Made by a program: the position numbers and the translations under genes. A DNA stretch of 64,000 nt, taken from NCBI GenBank assembly GCA_027490725.1, contig JAIXXN010000019.1, positions 62,001 through 126,000 of the forward strand, given 5' to 3'. The notes beneath the pieces were generated by a model. That model searched no databases. It was not told the origin of the DNA and saw only the letters and a program-made list of their open reading frames with translations. How positions within the stretch are numbered: the first letter of the stretch is position 1; each line of letters starts with the position of its first letter. Positions 16,980 to 24,826 of the stretch are shown here, piece by piece. The DNA comes from Oxalobacteraceae bacterium. Its GTDB lineage: Bacteria > Pseudomonadota > Gammaproteobacteria > Burkholderiales > Burkholderiaceae_D.

Positions 16980-18566
16980 ATGACATATTGCTTCAAGCGC
17001 CTGCTGATAACTGCCCTGGTCACCGCCGCCGTGGGCTTCGCCCGGGTCGCTTCGGCGCAGGACGACAGTGGTGTGATCCGTTTCGAAATTTCCCGTTTCG
17101 AGGTGCAGGGTAACAGCCTGTTACCGCCCCCACAGATCGAGGCATTACTGGCCCGCTACACGGGAAAGGAACGCGATTTTGGCGATGTCCAGCGGGCGCT
17201 GGAGGCGCTCGAAGCGGTCTACCACCAGCACGGTTACAAGCTGGTGACGATCGAACTGCCAGAGCAGGAACTGAATCGTGGCGTGGTGCTGCTGCGCGTG
17301 GTGGAAACCCGCATCGGCCGCATCAGTGTGAAAAATAATCGTTATTTCGATGAGCATAATATCCGCAGCAGTCTGCCCGCCTTGCAGGAGGGCCGCAGCC
17401 CCAATCTGAGCACGGTCTCGGCCAACCTGAAGCTGGGCAACGAGCATCCTGCCAAAGAGGTCACCCTGAAACTGGCAAGCGGTGCGCAGGACGACGAGAT
17501 CGACGCGCTGCTGGACGTTAAGGATCAGTCTATCTGGAAAGGCATGGTCAACCTGGACAATACCGGCACCCGGCAGACCGGCAAGACCCACCTCGGCTTC
17601 ATCCTGCAAAATGGTAACCTGTTCAATCGCGATCATCAGGCCTCGCTGCAGTACACCACCTCGGCCGAAGAACCGGGACGCGTCAAAGTGTATGGCGCCG
17701 GCTACCATATTCCTCTGTATGCGCTGGGCGATACGCTGGACTTGTACGCCAGCTATTCGAATGTGGATTCCGGCACCATTGCAGCGGGTGCCGTCAATCT
17801 GGCGGTGAGCGGCAAGGGGGCGGTGTATGGCGCACGCTATAACCAGATTCTGGCCAGGCGCGGCGAACTCGAGGCGCGTTTCAGCTACGGCCTCGACTAC
17901 AAAGCCTTCAAGAACAGCGTCCAGTTGCTGGGGCAGGAACTGGGCAATGATGTGACCGTGCATCCGCTCAGCGTCAGCTATCAGGCCACGCTGCCGGTCA
18001 CCCAGGGCGAGCTGAGTGGCCAGTTGACGCTGCTGCGCAATATCGCCGGCGGCGCGCGCGGTGACCAGGCTGCCTTCACGTTGGCCCGCAGTGGCGCCAG
18101 CGCCGACTACACCATGCTGCGTCTGGCCGGCAGCCTGACCCGCGCGCTGGGCAGCGACTGGCAATTGCGCGCCATCCTGAATGGCCAGTACAGCGGCGAC
18201 GCGCTGATCCCCGGCGAGCAATTCGGCGCTGGCGGTGCGAGTTCGGTGCGCGGCTTCAACGAGCGCGAGATTTCCAGCGACTCCGGGTTGGGCCTCAATC
18301 TGGAAGCGTACACGCCAAATCTGTGCAGCAGGGAGGGCTGGAATTGCCGCCTGCTAGCCTTTTACGACACCGCCTATGCCAGACGGAATCATGCGCTGCC
18401 CGCAGAACCGGGCAGTCTCAGCATCGCCAGCACCGGTCTGGGCGCGCGCGTCCTGCTGTCGACCTATGTCAACCTGCAACTGGACTTCGGGCACGTGGTG
18501 CGCGCCGCGATCACCGGGCGCGACCACGCCAGCCGCCTGCACTTGCGCCTCGGTTTGGCGTACTGA
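16980..18566 (+). CDS. TpsB outer-membrane transporter, ShlB/FhaC/HecB family
   Basis: The outer-membrane pore that exports the preceding exoprotein; 528 residues. A signal peptide (cleavage near ASA|QD, residue 26) is followed by POTRA domains (about 33-180, starting FEVQGNSLLPPPQIEALL) that recognise the TPS domain. A 16-strand barrel then runs to the C-terminal aromatic end (LRLGLAY). The conserved VRGF motif of the pore-closing loop L6 is at about residue 423. Two cysteines in NLCSREGWNC could form a loop disulfide. It starts 52 bases after the tpsA stop, and the FecR gene follows 36 bases later, so these are one operon. Confidence 0.94.
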   Translation: MTYCFKRLLITALVTAAVGFARVASAQDDSGVIRFEISRFEVQGNSLLPPPQIEALLARYTGKERDFGDVQRALEALEAVYHQHGYKLVTIELPEQELNRGVVLLRVVETRIGRISVKNNRYFDEHNIRSSLPALQEGRSPNLSTVSANLKLGNEHPAKEVTLKLASGAQDDEIDALLDVKDQSIWKGMVNLDNTGTRQTGKTHLGFILQNGNLFNRDHQASLQYTTSAEEPGRVKVYGAGYHIPLYALGDTLDLYASYSNVDSGTIAAGAVNLAVSGKGAVYGARYNQILARRGELEARFSYGLDYKAFKNSVQLLGQELGNDVTVHPLSVSYQATLPVTQGELSGQLTLLRNIAGGARGDQAAFTLARSGASADYTMLRLAGSLTRALGSDWQLRAILNGQYSGDALIPGEQFGAGGASSVRGFNEREISSDSGLGLNLEAYTPNLCSREGWNCRLLAFYDTAYARRNHALPAEPGSLSIASTGLGARVLLSTYVNLQLDFGHVVRAAITGRDHASRLHLRLGLAY

Positions 18567-18602
18567 GCGTATGTGGCCCCTCTGACTTGACTGGAAATCA
18601 AC

Positions 18603-19451
18603 ATGCCACACTCGAATCACTCCCCGGTCCTGCGGCGCTGCCTGCAGGGTTTGCTGTTGCTAGTGCTGTGTGCGGCGTTCAGTGCGGGCTGGGCTGCGCA
18701 AGTGGCCGCTACGGTCGTCCAGCTGAGCGGTCCGCTACTGGCCAAAAAAGCCAGCGGGGCGGCGCGCATCCTGTCGCTGCGCTCCGAGGTGGAAAGCGGC
18801 GATATGTTGGTCACCGAAAAAAATACCTACGCCTTGCTCAAGTTCATCGATAACAGCGAGATCACGCTCAAACCGGGCACCACCTTCAAGGTCGAGGACT
18901 TCAGTTACGATGCCGGCAAGCCCGACGCCGATAGCGCCTCCTTCAGTCTGGTCAAGGGGGGCTTGCGCTCGGTGACCGGTTTGCTGGGCAAGCGCAACAA
19001 GGAAAAATTTTCCATGAAGACCCCCAGTGCCACCATCGGCATTCGCGGCACCACCTTCATCGCCGATCTGGTCGAGCCGAGTGCCGAGGCGCTGGCCGCA
19101 CAGCAGGCCTACAGTCTGGCCAGTACGGCCGCACTGGATCCACTGGCCGCGCCGCTCCGTCCGCTGATGCTGGCGCAGGGCCCCGTGGCGCCGGCGCTGC
19201 CCCCCGGACGGGCACCGGGACTGTACGTGCAAGTCATCGACGGCTTGATCCATGTAAGCAATCCTGCCGGCAGCAACAGCTTTAGCGCTGGCCAGTTCGG
19301 CTTTACCCCCAGCTTCACGGTGCCGCCCGTCATCCTGCCGGCCAATCCGGGGATACAGTTCAGCCCACCGCCGGTATTCAGTCAGAGCACCGCAGCGGGT
19401 AGCAGCGGTGCGCCGCCCAAGTCTAACGTCGTCGATTGCGAAGTGCGCTAG
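18603..19451 (+). CDS. Exported FecR-domain protein
   Basis: A 282-residue exported protein with a signal peptide ending near GWA (about residue 32). It has a FecR domain (about 35-155; SLRSEVESGDMLVTEKNTYA, LKFIDNSEITLKPGTTF, MKTPSATIGIRGTTF), a proline-rich second half and the tail VVDCEVR. It lacks the cytoplasmic and transmembrane parts of true FecR sigma regulators, so it is periplasmic or surface-located. Its one mature cysteine is four residues from the end. Stand-alone FecR proteins often accompany CHASE2 cyclases and TPS exoproteins. A role in adhesin display or envelope sensing is inferred. Confidence 0.88.
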   Translation: MPHSNHSPVLRRCLQGLLLLVLCAAFSAGWAAQVAATVVQLSGPLLAKKASGAARILSLRSEVESGDMLVTEKNTYALLKFIDNSEITLKPGTTFKVEDFSYDAGKPDADSASFSLVKGGLRSVTGLLGKRNKEKFSMKTPSATIGIRGTTFIADLVEPSAEALAAQQAYSLASTAALDPLAAPLRPLMLAQGPVAPALPPGRAPGLYVQVIDGLIHVSNPAGSNSFSAGQFGFTPSFTVPPVILPANPGIQFSPPPVFSQSTAAGSSGAPPKSNVVDCEVR

Positions 19452-19476
19452 GCGTCGCCGCGCTGACGGAAAGGAC

Positions 19477-19507
19477 TTGACCTTCCCATCGTGGCATACT
19501 GGAACCT
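19477..19507 (+). promoter_or_regulatory. CueR-type promoter of copA
   Basis: TTGACC (19477-19482), a 19-base spacer and GAACCT (19502-19507). The long spacer marks MerR-family activated promoters. The left half-site ACCTTCC starts inside the -35, the register I recall for the E. coli copA promoter. The right half (GCATACT) is degenerate. Confidence 0.65.
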
Positions 19508-19603
19508 TGCGTTATTCGGAGCTGGCCGGGTGATCACTGCGTGATGACCCGGTGCTACGCCGATACTGATTCCGTCATCCTTGCGTCGTCACCGGGCCCC
19601 CTC

Positions 19604-21835
19604 ATGTCTGCTAGCGTTGTTCCCCTCACACTATCGATCAAAATTGAAGGCATGAGTTGTGCCTCCTGCGTGGGGCGCGTCGAGCGCGTGCTGGCGGGCG
19701 TGCCCGGCGTCGACAAGGTCAGCGTGAATCTGGCGACCGAATCGGCGCGGGTGGAATCGCGCGGGCCGCTTGATGTCGCGGCGCTGGTCGCAGCGGTCGA
19801 TCAGGCCGGCTATCAGGCCATTCCCGAACTGGCGCCGGGCGCCGCGCCTGCTGCACCCGCCGTGGCGCCCGCTGCGGGCGCGGCCGCGGCGTTGCAGGCG
19901 CTGGCGCCCCCCAGCGGTGGCAGTGCAGTGCTGCTGGCGGCGCTGCTGTCGCTGCCCTTGCTGCTGCCGATGCTGCTGGAACTGGGCGGCCTGCACTGGA
20001 TGCTAGACGGGCGTATGCAATGGTTACTGGCGACGCCGGTGCAGTTCTGGCTGGGTGCGCGGTTCTACCGCGCCGGCTGGCTGGCGCTGCGTGCCGGGAG
20101 CGGCAATATGGATTTGCTGGTGGCGCTCGGTACCAGCGCCGCGTACGGGCTGAGCGTGTATCAGTTGCTGGCGGCAACATCGTCCATGCCGCATCTTTAC
20201 TTCGAAGCGTCGGCCGTGGTGATTACCCTGATTTTGCTGGGCAAGTGGCTGGAAGCACGCGCCAAGCGCCAGACCACGTCGGCGATCCGTGCCTTGCAGG
20301 GACTGCGGCCGGAGTCGGCGCGGGTGCGCCTTGGCACACAGGAAGTCGAGCTGCCGATCGCCGCACTCCAGCCGGGGGCGCTGCTGGTGGTACGCCCCGG
20401 TGAACGGGTCGCTGCCGATGGGGTGGTGGCAGAAGGGGCTAGTCATGTCGATGAAGCGCTGATTACCGGTGAAAGTCTGGCGCTTGCGCGCACCCTCGGC
20501 GATGCCGTGACGGGCGGCGCCATCAATGGTGAAGGCTGGCTGCTGGTGCGGGTCACGGCAGTGGGTGCCGAGAGCAAGCTGGCGCGCATCATCCGTCTGG
20601 TGGAAGATGCGCAGGCCGTCAAGGCACCGGTACAGCATCTGGTCGACCGCGTCAGCGCCGTGTTTGTGCCGGTGGTGCTGGTGCTGGCGCTGCTGACCCT
20701 GGCCGGCTGGTGGCTGGCGACGGGCGATGTACAAGTGGCTATCATCAATGCGGTGGCGGTGCTGGTGATCGCCTGTCCGTGTGCACTGGGGCTGGCCACG
20801 CCGGCCGCGATCATGGCCGGCACCGGGGTGGCGGCCCGTTACGGGATTCTGATCAAGGATGCCACGGCGCTCGAACTGGCGCACCGCATCGACTGTGTGG
20901 CCTTCGATAAAACCGGCACGCTGACGGAAGGCAAACCGGTGCTGCAGGCCTTGCATGCCATCGATCACGACGAGTCGCGCCTGCTGGAACTGGCGGCGGC
21001 GATCCAGCGTGGTAGTGAGCACGCGCTGGCGCGCGCCGTGCTGGACGCAGCGGCGCAGCGCGGGCTGGCGGCAGGCCTCGGCGCCAGTGAGCTGGCGGCA
21101 TTGCCGGGGCGTGGCGTGGCCGCCACGGTAGCGGGGCAGCGTCTGCTGCTCGGCAGTAGCCGTCTGATGGTCGAGCAGGGGGTGGCGCTGGCGCCTTTGC
21201 AGGCCGAGGCAGATGCGCTGACGCAGCAGGGCTTGACGCTGGCCTGGCTGGCCAGCGCGGCACCGGCTTCCCAGTTGCTGGGGCTGCTGGCCTTTGGCGA
21301 CCGGATCAAACCGCAGGCGCAGGGCGCGTTGCAGGCGCTACATGCGCTGCAGGTGGAAACTATGTTGCTGACCGGAGACAATCAGGGCAGCGCCGATGCC
21401 ATCGGCCAGACGCTGGGCCTGCGCCGCGTGATGGCCAATATGCTGCCGGCGGACAAGGCCGAGACGGTGCGCGCGCTGCAGCAGCAGGGGCGCTGCGTGG
21501 CCATGGTCGGTGACGGCATTAATGATGCCCCGGCGCTGGCGGCTGCCGATGTCGGCATCGCCATGGGCAGCGGCACCGATGTCGCCATGCATGCCGCCGG
21601 GATTACCCTGATGCGCGGCGATCCGGCGCTGGTCGCCGCAGCCATCGAGATTTCGCGCCTGACCTACCGCAAGATCCGGCAAAACCTGTTCTGGGCGTTT
21701 ATCTATAATCTGGTGGGCATTCCGCTGGCCGCGTTCGGCCTGCTCAATCCCATGCTGGCCGGTGCCGCGATGGCCTTCAGTTCGGTCAGTGTGATCAGCA
21801 ATGCGCTGCTGCTGCGGCGCTGGAGGCCGGCATGA
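19604..21835 (+). CDS. copA: Copper-exporting P1B-type ATPase
   Basis: Inner-membrane pump that expels cytoplasmic Cu(I). The ATG at 19604 gives 743 residues; an in-frame ATG at 19541 would add 21 residues without sequence character. It has one N-terminal HMA domain with MSCASC (C19, C22), eight membrane helices, the actuator motif ITGES, the Cu-binding CPC (C391) and the phosphorylation site DKTGTLTEG (D435). The HP motif and the [10 protein letters not shown] hinge are also present. A CueR-type promoter lies 100 bases upstream, and cueR overlaps the stop codon (ATGA), so pump and regulator share a transcript. The CPC metal site supports copper rather than zinc or cadmium. Confidence 0.95.
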   Translation: MSASVVPLTLSIKIEGMSCASCVGRVERVLAGVPGVDKVSVNLATESARVESRGPLDVAALVAAVDQAGYQAIPELAPGAAPAAPAVAPAAGAAAALQALAPPSGGSAVLLAALLSLPLLLPMLLELGGLHWMLDGRMQWLLATPVQFWLGARFYRAGWLALRAGSGNMDLLVALGTSAAYGLSVYQLLAATSSMPHLYFEASAVVITLILLGKWLEARAKRQTTSAIRALQGLRPESARVRLGTQEVELPIAALQPGALLVVRPGERVAADGVVAEGASHVDEALITGESLALARTLGDAVTGGAINGEGWLLVRVTAVGAESKLARIIRLVEDAQAVKAPVQHLVDRVSAVFVPVVLVLALLTLAGWWLATGDVQVAIINAVAVLVIACPCALGLATPAAIMAGTGVAARYGILIKDATALELAHRIDCVAFDKTGTLTEGKPVLQALHAIDHDESRLLELAAAIQRGSEHALARAVLDAAAQRGLAAGLGASELAALPGRGVAATVAGQRLLLGSSRLMVEQGVALAPLQAEADALTQQGLTLAWLASAAPASQLLGLLAFGDRIKPQAQGALQALHALQVETMLLTGDNQGSADAIGQTLGLRRVMANMLPADKAETVRALQQQGRCVAMVGDGINDAPALAAADVGIAMGSGTDVAMHAAGITLMRGDPALVAAAIEISRLTYRKIRQNLFWAFIYNLVGIPLAAFGLLNPMLAGAAMAFSSVSVISNALLLRRWRPA

Positions 21836-22218
21836 ATATCGGTATGGCGGCGGCTGCCACGGGCGTCAGCGCGAAAATGATCCGCCACTACGAAAGCATC
21901 GCCCTGATTCCGCCCGGCAAGCGCAGTGCCGCCGGATACCGTATCTATGCCGACAGCGATCTGCATGCGCTGCGCTTCATCAAGCGCAGTCGCAGCATGG
22001 GTTTTTCGCTGGAACAGATCCGCGAATTGCTGTCGCTGTGGCAGGATCCCGGCCGCGCCAGTGTTGACGTGAAGCGTATTGCACAAGGTCATGTGGCGCA
22101 ACTGAACGCGCGCATTGCCGAGCTGACGGCCATGCGTGACAGTTTGCAGACGCTGGCTGCCTGCTGTCACGGTGACCAGCGCTCCGACTGTGCGATTCTG
22201 CAATCGCTGGCCGACTAG
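21832..22218 (+). CDS. cueR: MerR-family copper-responsive regulator CueR
   Basis: A 128-residue MerR-type activator with an N-terminal winged helix ([20 protein letters not shown]), a dimerisation helix (about 75-110) and a metal-binding loop with C112 and C120. These positions and the spacing of eight match the Cu(I)-binding pair of E. coli CueR. Metal binding would switch on promoters with 19-bp spacers; two are found nearby, before copA and copZ. The gene overlaps the copA stop by four bases, so it would be induced with its target. Confidence 0.94.
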   Translation: MNIGMAAAATGVSAKMIRHYESIALIPPGKRSAAGYRIYADSDLHALRFIKRSRSMGFSLEQIRELLSLWQDPGRASVDVKRIAQGHVAQLNARIAELTAMRDSLQTLAACCHGDQRSDCAILQSLAD

Positions 22219-22239
22219 CGCTGGCACCGCAGCGGCTAA

Positions 22240-23022
22240 TCAGGCACGCATAAACATCCACACAGTCAGGCTGGCACCGACCACTACCACGAAGCCGCGC
22301 ATGACTTTTTCCGGCAGGCGGTGAATCAGCCAGCCACCGGCCAGACCACCGACGATGCCGCCCGTACACAGCGCCAGGGCCGCAGGCCAGTTGATCAGTG
22401 AAGAACTGGCAAAGATCACGGTCGCTGCCGCATTCATGGCCATAGCCAGCACGTTCTTGGTGGCCGTTGCTGCACGCACCTGCTGACCGGCAATGGTGAG
22501 CGCGGCCAGCATCAGGAACCCGATCCCGCCACCGAAATAGCCGCCATATACGGCGATGCAACTCTGCACCAGAATCAGGGTCCAGCGCGGCATGCTGCTG
22601 GCTGCATGCAGGGGTTTTTTACGGAAACTGCCCCAGGCAAACACGCTGGTGGCAAACAGTACCAGCCACGGGACTAGCCGGGCAAAGAACGAGGGCGGTG
22701 TATTCAGCAGCAGGAGCGCGCCCAGTAGACCGCCAATGGCGCTAATGATCAGCATCTGGCGGAAGCTGAGTGGCCCGACGTCGGCCACCAGCTTGCGTCC
22801 CGCATAGCCGGAGGTGATCTGGCTGGGGAATAGCGCAATGGTCGAGGTCATATTCGCCGCCAGCGGGTTCAGGCCGGCCAGCAGCAGGGCCGGGAAAGTG
22901 ATGAACGAGCCGCCGCCGGCCAGTGCGTTCTGTACACCGGCCAGAAAACCGGCCGTGGCCACCATCAGAATCAGCGGCAGATCCAGCGCAGGCATGGCAA
23001 GAGGTAAGGGAAGAGGGGACAT
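22240..23022 (-). CDS. TauE/SafE family membrane permease
   Basis: A 260-residue inner-membrane protein of the TauE/SafE (DUF81) family with about eight hydrophobic segments. Family signs are the N-terminal GFLAGVQNALAGGGSFITFP and its later echo GGYFGGGIGFLMLA, the two halves of the internal repeat. Members export sulfite, sulfoacetate and other anions, or transport sulfur compounds; the substrate here is unknown. It faces cueR across 21 bases and lies downstream of copZ on the same strand with 134 bases between, so it is not clearly part of the copper response. Confidence 0.9.
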   Translation of the reverse strand: MSPLPLPLAMPALDLPLILMVATAGFLAGVQNALAGGGSFITFPALLLAGLNPLAANMTSTIALFPSQITSGYAGRKLVADVGPLSFRQMLIISAIGGLLGALLLLNTPPSFFARLVPWLVLFATSVFAWGSFRKKPLHAASSMPRWTLILVQSCIAVYGGYFGGGIGFLMLAALTIAGQQVRAATATKNVLAMAMNAAATVIFASSSLINWPAALALCTGGIVGGLAGGWLIHRLPEKVMRGFVVVVGASLTVWMFMRA

Positions 23023-23156
23023 GGGCAGGGGCCGGTCAGGCGGGTAAGCGTGAATTGATGGTCAACAGGAGAGACGGACCAACAATTATAACCGTGCCAG
23101 TACCCGGCCTGTGCGGGCAGTTTGCCCTGGCTGCGCCGGCGGCGCAGCCTGCTGGC

Positions 23157-23357
23157 CTAACTGGCGGCGCTGACGGGATAGCCGGCAGCGCTGATGGCGG
23201 CCGTCAGATCGGCCAGTGCGGCGCTGCTGTCGATGCGCACGCTTTTGCTGGCCAGGTCGATGGCCACGGTCGCCGCCGCGTCGAGCGCTTGTACCGCCTT
23301 GGTGACTGCACCCACGCAGTGGCCGCAGCTCATGTTTTCTACCTGTAATTGATACAT
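23157..23357 (-). CDS. copZ: Copper chaperone CopZ-like HMA protein
   Basis: A 66-residue single HMA (ferredoxin-like) domain with MSCGHC as the Cu(I)-binding CxxC near the N terminus and GYPVS at the end. Such proteins carry Cu(I) in the cytosol to CopA. The start has an AGGGAG site. A strong CueR-type promoter lies directly upstream (23390-23420), tying expression to the adjacent regulator. Confidence 0.93.
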   Translation of the reverse strand: MYQLQVENMSCGHCVGAVTKAVQALDAAATVAIDLASKSVRIDSSAALADLTAAISAAGYPVSAAS

Positions 23358-23389
23358 CGTAATTCTCCCTGTGTCGTGACGATGATCAT

Positions 23390-23420
23390 ACTGTAGACCT
23401 TACCACGGCGGGAAGCGCAA
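23390..23420 (-). promoter_or_regulatory. CueR-type promoter of copZ
   Basis: On the minus strand: TTGCGC, a 19-base spacer, TACAGT. The dyad CGCTTCC-N7-GTAAGGT fits the CueR consensus ACCTTCC-N7-GGAAGGT at 11 of 14 positions and sits in the same register relative to the -35 as in the copA promoter. Confidence 0.78.
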
Positions 23421-23428
23421 GCGCGGCC

Positions 23429-23713
23429 TTAGCGTTCGGGGGGATCGTCGAGTTTGGAGAGGTCGAGGCAGACTAGTGCCCAGATGCCGCCGGCATAATC
23501 GGGCTCGCTGGAGAGGCGTTCCACTTCGGAGGGGCGGATTTCGAAAGCTTTGCCCTGTTCCACCAGCTGGCCGACATGGCCGTAGATGGCTTTGGCGGCA
23601 TTGCTCATGGCTTTGCCCATGGTTTCACCGCTGGTGACACAGCCGGGAATGTCGGGCACGGTCACACCGTAGCGGCTGCCGTCGCGCTTGCGGATCAGGA
23701 TAGGGATGTCCAC
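23429..23713 (-). CDS. HicB-like antitoxin family protein, no HicA partner seen
   Basis: A 94-residue protein starting at a GTG with a strong GAGGTGAG site. It has the partial RNase H fold of HicB antitoxins: IPILIRKRDGSRYGVTVPDIPGCVTSGETMGKAMSNA is typical in order and content. The C-terminal part (about 60-94) contains no clear DNA-binding domain. HicB usually follows hicA, a ribonuclease of about 60 residues. Here the upstream 160 bases hold no intact hicA, only AT-rich DNA with short open stretches. It may be an orphan antitoxin or the survivor of a decayed pair. Its stop lies only 8 bases from the copZ -35. Confidence 0.72.
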   Translation of the reverse strand: MDIPILIRKRDGSRYGVTVPDIPGCVTSGETMGKAMSNAAKAIYGHVGQLVEQGKAFEIRPSEVERLSSEPDYAGGIWALVCLDLSKLDDPPER

Positions 23714-23988
23714 GTTCTCACCTCGGCTCGGTCCGGATAGCAGGAAATTCAGGGCTCGCCCGCCTAGTGTCATACAGCTTGCCGCCGGTTTCAAGCACTT
23801 TCGCTGGCGGTGCCGTGCTGGCGAATTAGAAAATTTTTTGTTGACATCATATGTTTCCAAGGATAGCATCTAGCTAATTCTTTTGGGAATTTATTATTTC
23901 TTTTAAGAAAGTGATGCGCTAGGTTTCTTGCGGTAAATAGCTCTGGCGGATCGTATCTGGAACGACAACTTATAAAACAGGGATAACC

Positions 23989-24615
23989 ATGAAAAACTTT
24001 AAATTCGCCGCACTGGCACTGGCACTGGCCGCTTTTGGTAGCGCCAACGCAGCCGTCATCACTTTCCAGACCGGTAGCTCGAACGCCGCTGCCCAGCTGA
24101 CTGCTCAGGATTACGCCGATGTGGTGAATGCTGCCGTCGCCGGTGGCAATTCGAAGGTGTTGGCAAGTTACGACAACGTCTCGAACAACAGCGTTTTCGG
24201 CACGGGCACTAGCAACATCGCCTTCAAATCGACCATCGATTTCGGTCTGAGCAGCGCCGGTACCTACTCGTTCCGCGCCGGTGTCGACTTCGGTAAAGGT
24301 GGTGCGGTCTTCCTCGACGGTACGGCGGTTGATCTGAAAACCAACGATATGTGGTGGAGCGGTAATTATGGCAACAGCAGCCAGTACTTCCAGGTATCGA
24401 ATGCTGCCTTGTCGGCCGGCAATCACACCCTGACCATTTACGGTCTGGAAGGCTGCTGCGATGGTGGCCAGCAAGTGCAATTCGCCAAAGCCGGCGAAGG
24501 CTACCAGACCTTCACCGACGCCACGCTGGCACCGGTACCTGAGCCAGAAACCTACGCCATGCTGCTGGGCGGTCTGGCTATGCTGGGCGCCGTCGCCCGT
24601 CGTCGTCGCGCTTAA
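23989..24615 (+). CDS. PEP-CTERM sorting domain protein, CCxG type
   Basis: A 208-residue secreted or surface protein. It has a signal peptide (cleavage near ANA, residue 21), a beta-rich body resembling a PA14-like or carbohydrate-binding fold (FRAGVDFGKGGAVFLDG) and a GLEGCCDGGQQVQF motif. It ends with VPEPETYAMLLGGLAMLGAVARRRR: the PEP motif, one membrane helix and a basic tail that exosortase/EpsH enzymes recognise. No exosortase gene is in this window. It is monocistronic, preceded by an unusually AT-rich region (about 23820-23980) and followed by a strong terminator. Function beyond envelope/exopolymer association is unknown. Confidence 0.9.
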   Translation: MKNFKFAALALALAAFGSANAAVITFQTGSSNAAAQLTAQDYADVVNAAVAGGNSKVLASYDNVSNNSVFGTGTSNIAFKSTIDFGLSSAGTYSFRAGVDFGKGGAVFLDGTAVDLKTNDMWWSGNYGNSSQYFQVSNAALSAGNHTLTIYGLEGCCDGGQQVQFAKAGEGYQTFTDATLAPVPEPETYAMLLGGLAMLGAVARRRRA

Positions 24616-24651
24616 GCGCATCGTCTGGCACGCCAGTGCCGGCCTAAAAAA

Positions 24652-24680
24652 CCGCCAGCAGCGATGCTGGCGGTTTTTTT
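24652..24680 (+). terminator. Intrinsic terminator after the PEP-CTERM gene
   Basis: Nine-bp stem CCGCCAGCA/TGCTGGCGG with a GCGA loop and a run of seven T residues. Confidence 0.93.
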
Positions 24681-24771
24681 GCGCCCGAAACTTGCCTGAA
24701 AATACGGGACGCAACGCGAATGCGACGCCAAGGCCTTACGTCCCTATTTCTGAGGCAATATTTGCGTCCAT

Positions 24772-24809
24772 AAAAAAGCCCCGCCGGCAGCAAGCTGCGG
24801 GCGGGGCTT
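24772..24809 (-). terminator. Intrinsic terminator after phoH
   Basis: On the minus strand, AAGCCCCGCC pairs with GGCGGGGCTT and is followed by T residues (plus-strand A-run 24772-24777). It lies 17 bases past the phoH stop. Confidence 0.88.
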
Positions 24810-24826
24810 GGTCGCGGAGTGCGCGC

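Noticed and set aside
23714..23869. In-frame 52-residue extension of the HicB-like protein, or a relic hicA
   Set aside because: The GTG at 23713 has a strong ribosome binding site and matches the family N terminus. The upstream stretch shows no convincing HicA sequence, so it is noted only as a possibility.
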